NCBI GenBank assembly: GCA_030295235.1
Contig: AP026158.1
Coordinates: 248,001-312,000, forward strand
Direction: 5' to 3'
Source: Fistulifera solaris
Taxonomy: Eukaryota; Bacillariophyta; Bacillariophyceae; Naviculales; Stauroneidaceae
DNA: 64,000 nt
Under the pieces are notes generated by a model that was given only the letters and a program-made list of their open reading frames with translations, was not told where the DNA came from and did not search any database. Shown here piece by piece: positions 11,187 to 20,406 of the stretch (positions are counted from its first letter, which is position 1; each line of letters opens with the position of its first letter). The position numbers were made by a program, and so were the translations under genes.

Positions 11187-12029
11187 ATGATCTCTTCTCA
11201 TAAAACATCGGACCTGGTGCGGTCGACCTTGCCACTTTCGAGTCAAACAGATCCATCCAATCATGAAAGTCCACTTCGAGGCACTCCAACTGCATTCGGA
11301 ACAAAAAACATCTTATCCAAAGAGATTCACATCCTCTACGAGAATGTTTTTTTGGAAAAGGCAGAAGACACGGAATATAAAGTCGAAGATCATTACTTCA
11401 TCAAGCCTATGACGAGTATCTTCCTCGAAGTCCCTCGCCATTTTGAAGAAGACTTTGACGAATTACAGTCCCTTGCTCTCAGTGAAAGTACTGTGGGGTC
11501 CGAGATTTCTTGGGATGCCGAAGAAAATGCTTGGGATCTTCCTTATTATGTCGCGGACGATGGTATGCCTTCGTGTACCATCGAAGTTTACGATCGTGAT
11601 CATCAACACGGACATTCGGTGTGGTTTCGTGCATCCTACAACGGTAGCTATGACTATTACGAGCTTGAAGGTATGGAAATTGTCAACTATGTCGCCGATA
11701 TTATCGATCAGAATCCGCAGATTGGGTTCTATATCAAGACGAAACTCGGAAAAAATGCCGATGCACCCGCCGTATTCTTTGAGACTGGAGATATCATGCT
11801 TGTCCTGGAAACTGTTCTCGATCGAGCGACATGTGAAGATGGTATTCGAATCCCTAAACGACGCGAGATTTTGGAGACAAAGAAGGCGATGGTTCTCGCC
11901 CGTAAGCGCGCCATGCGACGCAAGAAAAAGATAGAATCCTGCTGGTTCTCGTGGCTTGTTCGTGGGTTATCCAACAAACGGTCGGCATCCGTTGATTGTG
12001 AAAACGATTTCAAAGATAGAATAAACTAA
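11187..12029 (+). CDS. Protein of unknown function, acidic with basic C-terminus
   Basis: 280 aa, intronless and complete. No family recognised. The middle (about 60-215) looks like a folded alpha/beta domain rich in acidic and aromatic residues ('SIFLEVPRHFEEDFDELQ', 'CTIEVYDRDHQHGHSVWF', 'DIMLVLETVLD'). The C-terminus (about 225-260) is strongly basic and helical ('KRREILETKKAMVLARKRAM'), which could be a nuclear-localisation or nucleic-acid-binding tail. No signal peptide or TM segment. Codon choice and an intact long frame support a real gene. It is convergent with secreted family copy 2, 63 bases away. Confidence 0.7.
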   Translation: MISSHKTSDLVRSTLPLSSQTDPSNHESPLRGTPTAFGTKNILSKEIHILYENVFLEKAEDTEYKVEDHYFIKPMTSIFLEVPRHFEEDFDELQSLALSESTVGSEISWDAEENAWDLPYYVADDGMPSCTIEVYDRDHQHGHSVWFRASYNGSYDYYELEGMEIVNYVADIIDQNPQIGFYIKTKLGKNADAPAVFFETGDIMLVLETVLDRATCEDGIRIPKRREILETKKAMVLARKRAMRRKKKIESCWFSWLVRGLSNKRSASVDCENDFKDRIN

Positions 12030-12092
12030 GATAAGTAAATTTTAATGTTTCGACATGTATACAAGAGTGTGGTCGCGGTTACCAAGGAAAAT

Positions 12093-13250
12093 TTATTCTT
12101 TGTCCAAGTTAATAGTGGACTGATCGAGCTTGCTCTTCAAATAGTAAACATAACCCGAAAGAGCAACAAAAGCGATAGAAAGGACGGAAATTGTCGCTTG
12201 GGCGGATTGGTTGGCCTTTTCACTTGCTGTCATCACTGTACCATTCGATCGGACGGCCTTAATGCCCTGAATGTAATTGCATGCATTATTGTTGTTTTTG
12301 TAGGTGGTTCCATAAGGCAAACTGCTTTCGCATTTTCCAGCACGGTTATACAACCCTTCACAGACTTGGAGCACCTCGTCTTCGTCAGCTATATCTGCTG
12401 CATAGTAGGCGTAGGCATCCTGATTGTACCAATCCTGTCCTCCCTCCTTGCAGGACAAGCAATCACTAGCAATGATACTGCTGGATCCGTAAGGAAGAGT
12501 CTCACCAGTCATAGTTAAGTAGGTATCACGTCCCCCGTTCGAGTCAGCAAAGGTAGTGCAGGAATCATCAATGAAAACGCCAAGGTAGACAGCTCCGCCT
12601 TGGGTCGCGCAGTAGGGTCCAATGTAATATTGCTGATTAGCATTGTTCTGGGCATCTTGAGCATCCTGGTTGTTATTGTTGTTTTGAAGCTGTCTACGGA
12701 AGCCGGCCCTGGCACATTGCATGTAGGTCGTAACGGTTGCAAAATCTTCATAAGTTTGGGCTTGGTTTTCGTTGCCTTCGCCATACCGGTATGCTCCTCC
12801 GTTGTTGTAGGCTTCTTGCCTTGCCTCAATGTAGGCTTGCAAGAACGAGTTCAAATCGATCACATAATCACCATATCCCCCCGAGCATCCATTGGAGTCA
12901 CTGCCGCTGCAAGAACCGGACGGGCAAAGACGAAAGCGGGCGAGCCGCTTGTTCAATATACGAACATCTTGTTCGTCATTCGCCTCGTTGTTCCATTGAC
13001 TAACATGATGACAGCCTTGAAACTTAATCGAATAACCAGCGACCCAAGCATGAGAAAACGCATTATCCCAGTCGTACAACTGAGAATAGTATTCTTGACC
13101 ATTCTGTTCCAAACGACGAGCCATACTCATAACTTTACGGCCCAAGTCCGAATCTGCCTGAATCTCGGAAATCATGACATGCTCTTTTTGTTGCGATGAA
13201 GCCGCGACAGCGGTCGCGAAGAATGAAAGGACTGCTGTAAATAATTTCAT
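12093..13250 (-). CDS. Secreted cysteine-rich single-pass membrane protein, family copy 2
   Basis: 385 aa, intronless. Signal peptide at 1-17 ('FFATAVAAS'). The lumenal domain has the same blocks as the copy at 2922-4001: 'YSIKFQGCHHVSQWN', 'RLARFRLCPSGSCSG', 'GYGDYVIDLNSFLQAY', 'YYIGPYCATQGGAVYLGVF', 'SSIIASDCLSCKEGG' and 'NNNACNYIQGIKAVRSNG'. One C-terminal TM helix (about 350-372) precedes a short tail, giving type I topology. It is clearly closer to copy 1 than to copy 3: the GCHH and NACNY blocks are shared only by copies 1 and 2. It stands back to back with copy 3, about 980 bases apart. Molecular function unknown. Confidence 0.85.
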   Translation of the reverse strand: MKLFTAVLSFFATAVAASSQQKEHVMISEIQADSDLGRKVMSMARRLEQNGQEYYSQLYDWDNAFSHAWVAGYSIKFQGCHHVSQWNNEANDEQDVRILNKRLARFRLCPSGSCSGSDSNGCSGGYGDYVIDLNSFLQAYIEARQEAYNNGGAYRYGEGNENQAQTYEDFATVTTYMQCARAGFRRQLQNNNNNQDAQDAQNNANQQYYIGPYCATQGGAVYLGVFIDDSCTTFADSNGGRDTYLTMTGETLPYGSSSIIASDCLSCKEGGQDWYNQDAYAYYAADIADEDEVLQVCEGLYNRAGKCESSLPYGTTYKNNNNACNYIQGIKAVRSNGTVMTASEKANQSAQATISVLSIAFVALSGYVYYLKSKLDQSTINLDKE

Positions 13251-14227
13251 CCTTACGACCTATAGAACTTGGTTCAACTACATTCGTAACAAAAAGAAGC
13301 GATGTATTTTGAGAACACGGAACTCTGCAAGCAAAATAGGATCACATTTTCTTTCTCTCTCTGCGTCTCCCTCTGATCCACAAATGGTTCTCGCGGCCCT
13401 GGTCGAATCGTAAAGGCGTCTCCTCATTGCTGGCAAATCCATGTTGGTATACATAAAGAGCTTGCCAATTCTTCATTCTCACGTACCTTGGAGGTCACTG
13501 CTTGTTAAACACTGTACCTTTTCTTGTTGTTTGTGTTTGCCTCCAAATGGTGGCCGATGGTTCACAAAATCTGAGGAGTTGAAGATCAGCGACACTTTTA
13601 TTTAGAAAATGGCGATAATGTCGTATCATAAGTAACCAAGTATGTTTAGGGCTCACCACTGCTGTATCCTTATAAAGAAAACAACATAATGACGCTTGAC
13701 CTTATGTAAGTGAGTTCCGTTGATCTAAGCATTGGGGTGGCACTTTATGAATCACACTGGACTCAGAATGCAACGGTCCTCTCCTAGTACCGACACTACT
13801 AACTACTGCGGAGTAGTGAATATCAGAACCCAATCGATACTCGGTAAAGCCCAATAAACAGGAGTACCGATCGTTAACCGTTGAAAACGATTCTGTATAG
13901 TGAAGTTCTCTGCCGATTTCTTTCGAGTGGACGGTAATTCGACGACTTCAAAATCGGCGACTGCACCATTGCCTATCGACTTTTGGCATTATTGTGAACA
14001 ATAATTTTTAATAGAAGCGAAAGATTAGAAATTGGAAACCATTGTTCGTTATAGCATCATTCACTCGACGCTGTAAGTGAGGAGATTGTTTTGCTGGAAA
14101 TAGTAACTACAGTATTAGCAATTGACACCATAAATTCCGACAACTTGCAATCGTCCCTCATTCCCGACAATACGTAATTTTCTCACTTTTTGCACTCACA
14201 GAACAACAATACATCAATTTGTTTATC
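13251..14227. promoter_or_regulatory. Divergent promoter region between secreted family copies 2 and 3
   Basis: 977 bases without a coding frame. It must hold both promoters. A small perfect inverted repeat (ACTACT-GCGG-AGTAGT) lies at 13802-13817. The stretch 13740-13800 faintly resembles the sarcin-ricin loop of 28S rRNA in reverse complement, but the match is too short and gapped to call. No tRNA or snRNA recognised. Confidence 0.4.
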
Positions 14228-15448
14228 ATGAAATTGATAAGTGCTATTTCTCTCTTGCTTACATCTGTCGTAACTGCGGATAAAGCAGCCTACTTGGATA
14301 CCTTGATGCAGAACGCCGTTCCGACCGGAAAGAACCGTTTCCTTGAACAGCAACAAGTCGACAATTATCAAGTCAATATCGCAGCGTACAGTGTTCGATT
14401 CGAACAATGTCAATTCGTCAAAGCATTTGATGAAGAATTGGCCCAAAGTGACGAATCGTCGACCGTTCTGTCCACAAAGCGGTTTGTTTTGTTCCGCCTT
14501 TGCCCGAGCGGTTGCAGTAACTGCAACTACAATTACGGTGAATATCTGGTAGACCTGGAGACGTACTTGGAAGCTACTGTACAGTACTTTCAAAACTACT
14601 ACGATCAAATGTGTCAGGCTTGTTATGAATGCTCCAATAATGCCGCGGATGATCAGGCACAAGATGGACAACAGGGCAACAATCGATACCTCCGCTTTCT
14701 GCAGAGTTACGGTGAAAGTGTGAACTGCTATTCTTGTGCCGAAGAGTGTCAAAAGATTGAAAATATGGAAGCCAAAGGTTATATCGATGCCACCGAGTTT
14801 GTGAGTTGCAAACTCATTTATGGTCCACAAGACGACAACCGACAGCCGTTGTACGCTGGACCTGTTTGCGCCAGCAACGGATCCAAAATTAATATTGGTG
14901 TCTTTACCGACGAAAACTGTTTGATTGCCGATACCACAAAAGATGTCAATGATTATCTTTCTGGCGAGAACGGCCAAATGCGTCTCGGTCATTCTTTATT
15001 GAAAAACACCTACACCAATACTTGCATTTCGTGCAAAGAACCAGCCGATCAAAACAAAAACAACCAAGGCAATGACAACAGCGATAGTGATACCGTATCG
15101 GAAATGTGCGAGACTCTCTACAGTGCATCGGCCAAGTGCGAAAAGAAGCACGGTTTCGCCGACGGCTACGGTAGTTACAACGGATACGAAAATCAACTAA
15201 CCCAAGAAGACAGTGTCTGCAGTTTCATGCAATCGTTGAAATCGGGAACGTACTCGGAAGAAGGTGACATTATGGTGTCGGGGGCGAGTCATGTCGCGGG
15301 CAGTGATTCCACGACCGGAGGTCAAAAGTTCGCTTTGACCTTTTTCATTCTCGGCACTGTCGGTTTGGCCGTGTATGCGGCCATGTTACATTCGAAACTG
15401 GTTCATGGAAAGACGGAAGTCACCAGCCGTGTGGGTGCGTTTGCCTAA
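14228..15448 (+). CDS. Secreted cysteine-rich single-pass membrane protein, family copy 3 (divergent)
   Basis: 406 aa from the ATG at 14228 (the frame is open slightly further upstream, but this ATG begins a clean signal peptide). The lumenal domain keeps the family plan with changed residues: 'YSVRFEQCQF', 'KRFVLFRLCPSGCS', 'NYGEYLVDLETYLEA', 'YAGPVCASNGSKINIGVF', 'TCISCKEP' and 'CETLYSASAKCEKK'. An extra Cys-rich stretch ('MCQACYECSN', 'NCYSCAEEC') lies at about 120-185. One TM helix near 365-387 and a short tail with a Lys follow. The second conserved 'CHH' of the other copies is lost here (CQF), so any metal or ligand site there would differ. Function unknown. Confidence 0.85.
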   Translation: MKLISAISLLLTSVVTADKAAYLDTLMQNAVPTGKNRFLEQQQVDNYQVNIAAYSVRFEQCQFVKAFDEELAQSDESSTVLSTKRFVLFRLCPSGCSNCNYNYGEYLVDLETYLEATVQYFQNYYDQMCQACYECSNNAADDQAQDGQQGNNRYLRFLQSYGESVNCYSCAEECQKIENMEAKGYIDATEFVSCKLIYGPQDDNRQPLYAGPVCASNGSKINIGVFTDENCLIADTTKDVNDYLSGENGQMRLGHSLLKNTYTNTCISCKEPADQNKNNQGNDNSDSDTVSEMCETLYSASAKCEKKHGFADGYGSYNGYENQLTQEDSVCSFMQSLKSGTYSEEGDIMVSGASHVAGSDSTTGGQKFALTFFILGTVGLAVYAAMLHSKLVHGKTEVTSRVGAFA

Positions 15449-15873
15449 GGGACGTTGCTTCGGTGGTGGACGTGCATGAAAAATCCAATGTTAGTATAGT
15501 ATTTACTTTAAAATTCTTCATTTTTTCATTATTGGACGCCAGCAGTGGCAGATTCGCTTTTTGTGTGAAGAGAATTAGTTGTTCGGACCAAATAAAATTC
15601 ATGTGAAAAAACACACCAGTATACCTAGTAGGCCTGCCTGCCTCCTCCAGAGTGCAAATACTTGTACTGTACAAGTACCGAGACAGGTACGGTACCGGTA
15701 CCTGTGCTACTGACGAGTGACGGACGAGTGACGTATTTTGAAAACCCGTGCCCGTGCTCGTGCACTTGCAAATAACAAGTTCAACGGTATTTATTTCTCA
15801 TTGCCCTCTGCAACAAGCAACATACCAGCCCCATATTATTATTTTTAAATCTTTTTCTCGTGTCACTCGAACC
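15449..15873. promoter_or_regulatory. Promoter region of the RraA-like gene with GTACCGGTAC repeats
   Basis: The stretch 15683-15705 is a near-palindrome built of GGTAC/GTACC units (GGTACCGGTACC at 15691-15702), 170-190 bases upstream of the start codon. A GTACTGTACAAGTAC stretch and repeated GACGAGTGACG units flank it. Similar GTAC-rich elements occur upstream of other genes in the window. Confidence 0.5.
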
Positions 15874-16725
15874 ATGCTATCTTCTATTACTCGCCGGTTC
15901 ACTCTCACTAGTAGTACTACAACTCGAACATTCGCTCGTGCCTTGGCGACGGGTCCAGCACAAGGCGGACACATTTCCGACGAAATGCTCGCCAAGTTGG
16001 GAAGCTTGTCGACCCAAGCTTTGGTAGATGGATTGTGGGTTATGGGTTGGCCGAGCGCCCAAATTGATGGGGCTCGTCCGTTGGCTCCGGGAATGAAATG
16101 TGTCGGTCGAGCCGTCACTCTCAAATTTGTTCCGGCCCGTCCGGACATTGCCCAAGACAAACCGGCGGGCGGAGAATCACCCGAATATGAAGCCTTCGAG
16201 AAATGTGGCCCGAATGAAGTCCTCGTTATGTCATCTGTCGGACCATGGGAAAGTGTCGGTGGTGACATCAAGTTTTTGCGCTTGAAGCAACGCGCGATCG
16301 GTGGTCTCGTGACGGATGGTTCCGTCCGTGACACGGACCAAATTATCAATTACGGTTTCCCCTGCTTCAGTTACAGCACCACGGCTCGTCAGGGACCAGC
16401 CGCGATGCAACCCTGGGAATGCAATGGTGTCATTAGTGTCAGTGGTGTCACGGTTCGACCCGGCGATGCCATTGTTGGTGATCAAGATGGTGTCGTGGTG
16501 GTGCCCGCCAAAGTGGCCGACAAGGTATACAGCATCGCACACGGACGTGAGCAGATTGAAGAAATTGTCAAGGAAGAATTGACCAAGAACCCTGGTCCAC
16601 CGGGTAAATTCTATCCTTTCATGAGCGGCAAGATTAAAGTTGATTCGCCGTTGGGAAAACTGTTGGCTTCCAAGGGAATCACCCCGGAGAACTCGAACCA
16701 GTTTGAAGGATCTGCCGATTGGTAA
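15874..16725 (+). CDS. RraA-like / HMG-aldolase family protein, probably mitochondrial
   Basis: 283 aa from the ATG at 15874, which starts a Ser/Thr/Arg-rich presequence of about 30 residues ('MLSSITRRFTLTSSTTTRTF') typical of mitochondrial import. The domain at about 40-225 is the RraA/4-hydroxy-4-methyl-2-oxoglutarate aldolase fold: 'STQALVDGLWVMG', then 'GGLVTDGSVRDTDQI', which contains the Gly-x-x-Arg-Asp active-site element, and 'VRPGDAIVGDQDGVVVVP'. In bacteria members are either aldolases/oxaloacetate decarboxylases or RNase E inhibitors; with no RNase E in the host, an aldolase or decarboxylase role is likelier (inference). No intron, no frame break. Confidence 0.85.
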   Translation: MLSSITRRFTLTSSTTTRTFARALATGPAQGGHISDEMLAKLGSLSTQALVDGLWVMGWPSAQIDGARPLAPGMKCVGRAVTLKFVPARPDIAQDKPAGGESPEYEAFEKCGPNEVLVMSSVGPWESVGGDIKFLRLKQRAIGGLVTDGSVRDTDQIINYGFPCFSYSTTARQGPAAMQPWECNGVISVSGVTVRPGDAIVGDQDGVVVVPAKVADKVYSIAHGREQIEEIVKEELTKNPGPPGKFYPFMSGKIKVDSPLGKLLASKGITPENSNQFEGSADW

Positions 16726-16822
16726 ATTTAGCACTAATACTAAACTTATCATCTATAAAAGCGGAATATACAATACAAAAAGTGAATTTGCATGATTAAT
16801 ACGATTCGTCTTGTCTTTCCTT

Positions 16823-17796
16823 TTACTGATAAAGACGAATCAATTCATCCGACACGGCACTCGGTGTCAGAACCCCCAAATCGGTAAAAAGCAGTGAAAT
16901 ATACTTGGCCGGTGTAAAATCCGAAGAAGGATTGTCGGCGGTGATTTTCTCGTCCCATGAAATGGTTTGCATGGTCGTCGTATCGACGCATTGCACCGTC
17001 TGATGATTGACAGGGACATCACTTTGATGCAGTGGATACAACCGCGCAAATTTGTACGACTCGGCGGCCACATAAAAAGGTTTTCCACTCGCTTTCGCAC
17101 ACATGGCCATGGTCGCGGTCCCCAACTTGTTGACGACACCGCCATTTTCCAAAACGCCTTCGGCACCCACCAAAACTAAGTCTACCTTTTCCATATAGTA
17201 TGCTACAGCCGAATCGAGTATCACTTTGACCGGAATGTTACTTTCCCGCGCATAACAAGCGGCCGCTTTGGCGCCGCTGGCATCCGGTCGTCCTTCACAA
17301 ACGATCAAATCAAGGGATGCTTCGCTTCGCGCAAAATAGCCGCCACGACGCGTGACCATCCGGTCGTCAGAACGGTGGCCCCCGCCGGTATGAAATCGGC
17401 CGCCGCCCGAGCAATCCGATCGCGGGCTGCCAACGAAATCATTTGAAAACGTTCTCCCCGTTCTAATATTTGTTTCTTACATTCCGAAAAGTTGGGCAAT
17501 TCGAGAAAGGTTCGTGTTGAATAGCGCAAAAACAATTCACAACCTGATCGGACGGCAATGACTTGCGGATGATTCTGGATCATGCAGTCGGCTGCCTGTT
17601 TTAAATCATCCTGAAGACCCATCATCGTTTCGGCCTGCGATCGTTCGACGACACCCAGTAATGCAGAAATGGCAGCGACGGGGACCGCCATGGCGGATGT
17701 ATCAAAGAGCGACGGAGGATCTTGTTGCTTGTTTGCCAGAAAGCGACGCAAATCTTGCAGTACTAAAGGATCCTCGGGTGTTTCTTGTTGTGTCAT
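16823..17796 (-). CDS. Translation initiation factor eIF2B subunit alpha
   Basis: Regulatory subunit of the eIF2 guanine-nucleotide exchange factor. A single-base loss near 17310 splits the frame; reading across it gives 324 aa, matching the usual ~305 aa. N-terminal helical region, then the Rossmann-like domain with 'LVGAEGVLENGGVVNKLGT', 'KPFYVAAESYKFARLYP' and the C-terminal family signature 'LLFTDLGVLTPSAVSDELI'. This signature separates eIF2B subunits from MtnA-type isomerases. The start is the ATG at 17796; the frame is open a little further upstream without another ATG. A GGTACCGGTAC element lies 100 bases upstream. Convergent with the RraA-like gene. Confidence 0.92.
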
Positions 17797-18433
17797 TTGT
17801 TTCTTTGTAAAATTGAAAAAAGGCAATAGTAATTTCGTTTTAGACTACCAACATACAAAGTATGTAAGTATTGATTTGTTTTGATTGATAACAAAGGTAC
17901 CGGTACTTGGTGTTACCAGTATGGTTGTTTTACTTGTATCGCGGCTCCATGAGAGGTGTCCCATCTCCCATCGATCGCATCGCGATTGTGTCGTCCTTGC
18001 GCCGTCTGTTTTTTGTGTGTCCGATCACAAGCGGAACCCTAAAAACCGGTGAGATTTTAGTTGTGAAACTATTTATTTGATTGGCCATGTTTTTCGCAAA
18101 ACAAAAAAAAGATGCCATGCAACAATACCAGTAACATTCGTTGATGTGATGAACCGTTCTGTTGTACCCTGGTACTTCGATAGAACGAACGAATCATCCA
18201 GCAAGTCTTGTTTTGTCTATCATCACAGTTCATCACGACAACGATCCCATTTCGCCGGATAAACTATCGTCTACAATGTAAAAGAAAGAATGTGTGTTTC
18301 AACGATCGGCGAAGGGATGACATGGACAAAATCCAATGTTTTTTTCTTTCCAGCCGTTTTTTTTCGAACATTGAAATGGAGCTCACAAATTTGAAATATT
18401 GTTTCTGATCGAGGCATTTCACTACTTGGTAAA
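17797..18433. promoter_or_regulatory. Divergent promoter region, eIF2B-alpha / M43 protease
   Basis: 637 bases. GGTACCGGTAC is at 17896-17906, and another GTTACCAG motif follows. The remainder is AT-rich with short T runs. Nothing coding recognised. Confidence 0.45.
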
Positions 18434-19611
18434 ATGAAACTCTTTTTCGCGTACACTCTTCTCGCCGCTTCGATGATGAGTCGTCCCAACGAAGCTCATG
18501 TGCTCCGTGGACTAGAACATCGTCATTTGGAAAAGGAGGAAACGGTTGATCATCATCCCATGATTTGTGGTACTCGCGACCCTACCAAACAAGACATTCA
18601 ACAGATGGTGTATGTTATGGAGACCTTTGGGAATTCCACTCGCCGTCATCTTGCCAACGACAACGACGACGACGACGACGAGATCATTACGATTGATACC
18701 GTCTTTCATGTCATTAAGAACTCGAACGGCGATGGACCCACGCTGGAAATGATTCAGCGTCAAATCGATGTCATCAATCACGACTACGCTCCGCACTTTC
18801 AGTTCAATGTCACGGTCCAAGAAGTCATCAATGACCGTTGGTTCCGTCTCCGATTCAACCGCGCGAATGAATACGAAATGAAAATGAATCTTCGTCAGGG
18901 GGGAGCCGAGACTCTCAATGTGTACATTGCGCGGGCCAATGGGTTGGGTTGGGCGACCTTTCCTTCGGACTATCAGTCCTTTCCAGAAATGGATGGTGTG
19001 GTGGTGCAAGATTTGACTTTGCCCGGAGGATCGGCGCCGCTCGGCTTTGATATGGGTGGCACACTCACTCACGAAATTGGTCACGCCCTCGGTTTGTATC
19101 ATACCTTTCATGTGAGTCATTCTTTGATTGGTCATCTAATTGCTCAACGACAGTCACTCACTTGAACGTCTGTCTTCAGGGTGGTTGCAATGGTGGTGGA
19201 ATTTATGCCAACAACGATAAAGTCTCCGACGTCGCGGCCGAAGAGTCACCGGCCTTTGGTTGTCCCATCGGTCGCAACACGTGCCCCGGACAAGGTGCCG
19301 ATCCGATCCATAATCCGTAAGTCGTTCAATTTTTGTTTGGTTTTGTATGGATGCCATCGATTCACTCACTCTTTTTCTGCAGCATGGATTACACGGCGGA
19401 CTCGTGCAAAGTCGGCTTCACTCCGGGTCAATTCAAGCGCATGCGCAACCATTGGCACGCGTTCCGCGCGGGGAATACGGCTAAAAGCCAATCATTGGGC
19501 TATCCTTGCACGCAACAAGGTTTGGAAAGCAAGAGTTGCCGAGCCGTGGAGGGTCTCGAAGGCTTTGGTTTGAAGTGCTGCGGTGGGGTTTGCAAGTTTT
19601 GTGCCTTGTAA
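18434..19611 (+). CDS. Secreted M43 (pappalysin/cytophagalysin-like) zinc metalloprotease
   Basis: 347 aa from three exons (18434-19111, 19180-19316, 19383-19611) with introns of 68 and 66 bases. Signal peptide at 1-20, then a pro-region with a run of Asp. The metzincin site '[11 protein letters not shown]' spans residues 213-223 (zinc His213, His217, His223; catalytic Glu214). The M43 architecture is confirmed by '[12 protein letters not shown]' before it and '[11 protein letters not shown]' after it, the Met-turn, which is created exactly by removing intron 2. The C-terminal end is Cys-rich (about 315-347). Should be an extracellular endopeptidase. The second intron splits the Pro codon just before the Met-turn. 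Confidence 0.92.
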
Positions 19612-20406
19612 GATTCTTAGAGAAGTTTTTTCTTCAACATATCGTGGATTCAAAATAACGAATGATTAATGAAATTAAGGACAACAACATGTTGTCCCGT
19701 TTGTTCAATTCTAGAAAGCTCTCCCTAGCTAGCCCCAGAAATCTGTCTACCCTGAATTGAATCGATGTATGTTCTTCGTTTTCTCCCTAAATCGGTCATT
19801 GTGCCGTCTTTAATACAATGTACAAAAGAGACATTTAACTTCGACCATAGTTCTACTTTTTTAGTACTTTGTCACTCACATCGAAAAATCAGAACTTTAC
19901 CTTGTGTGGTGTATGTTTTGCGAAACCGAAAAACGAGACCCGTTTCGTTTTACGGCTTTCTGGAGAATGTTCTTTGTTTCTTCCAAATGAACTCTATTTC
20001 CTATATTCCGTGAAGAAGCCTTTCTAAAGTTTCCGACCAAAAAAATAACTATCAGTAAAACAGCACTATTCGTACGAGGTACGAGGTATGCTTTTTCGAG
20101 CAGATGTACACGCTGACGATATTTCGGAGAAAAATGCACAGCCACCGGTCACCAACGACAACGACGCGTGTAGTGTAGCAGGTACGGTCATCCGCCAGGT
20201 CATCGAGAGGTGACAGGAGCCATGGAGCCTTTAAGCTCGCTGGAAGCCCTCCGCCAAAGTGCAGCGGAGCATCAAAGAAGTCCTAGCGATCAAAAAAAGA
20301 TTAGCGGTTGGTCGAAAGCTCGGCAGTAGACTTACAATAGAAACATTTTCACAGCTCAACAATTCAGAAAGCGCTTCCGACGCAGCGAGAATACAAATAG
20401 AAAATC
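19612..20406. promoter_or_regulatory. Intergenic region upstream of the hybrid sensor kinase
   Basis: 795 bases. Contains GTACGAGGTACGAGGTA at about 20071-20087, a GTAC-rich element like those upstream of other genes. No gene, RNA or transposon remnant recognised. Confidence 0.4.

Noticed and set aside
12600-13199. 199-residue open frame antisense to secreted family copy 2
   Set aside because: Shadow of the real gene; composition follows the opposite strand's Cys/Asn-rich coding.
13740-13800. Reverse complement faintly like the sarcin-ricin loop of 28S rRNA
   Set aside because: Match is short and gapped with no flanking rRNA similarity.
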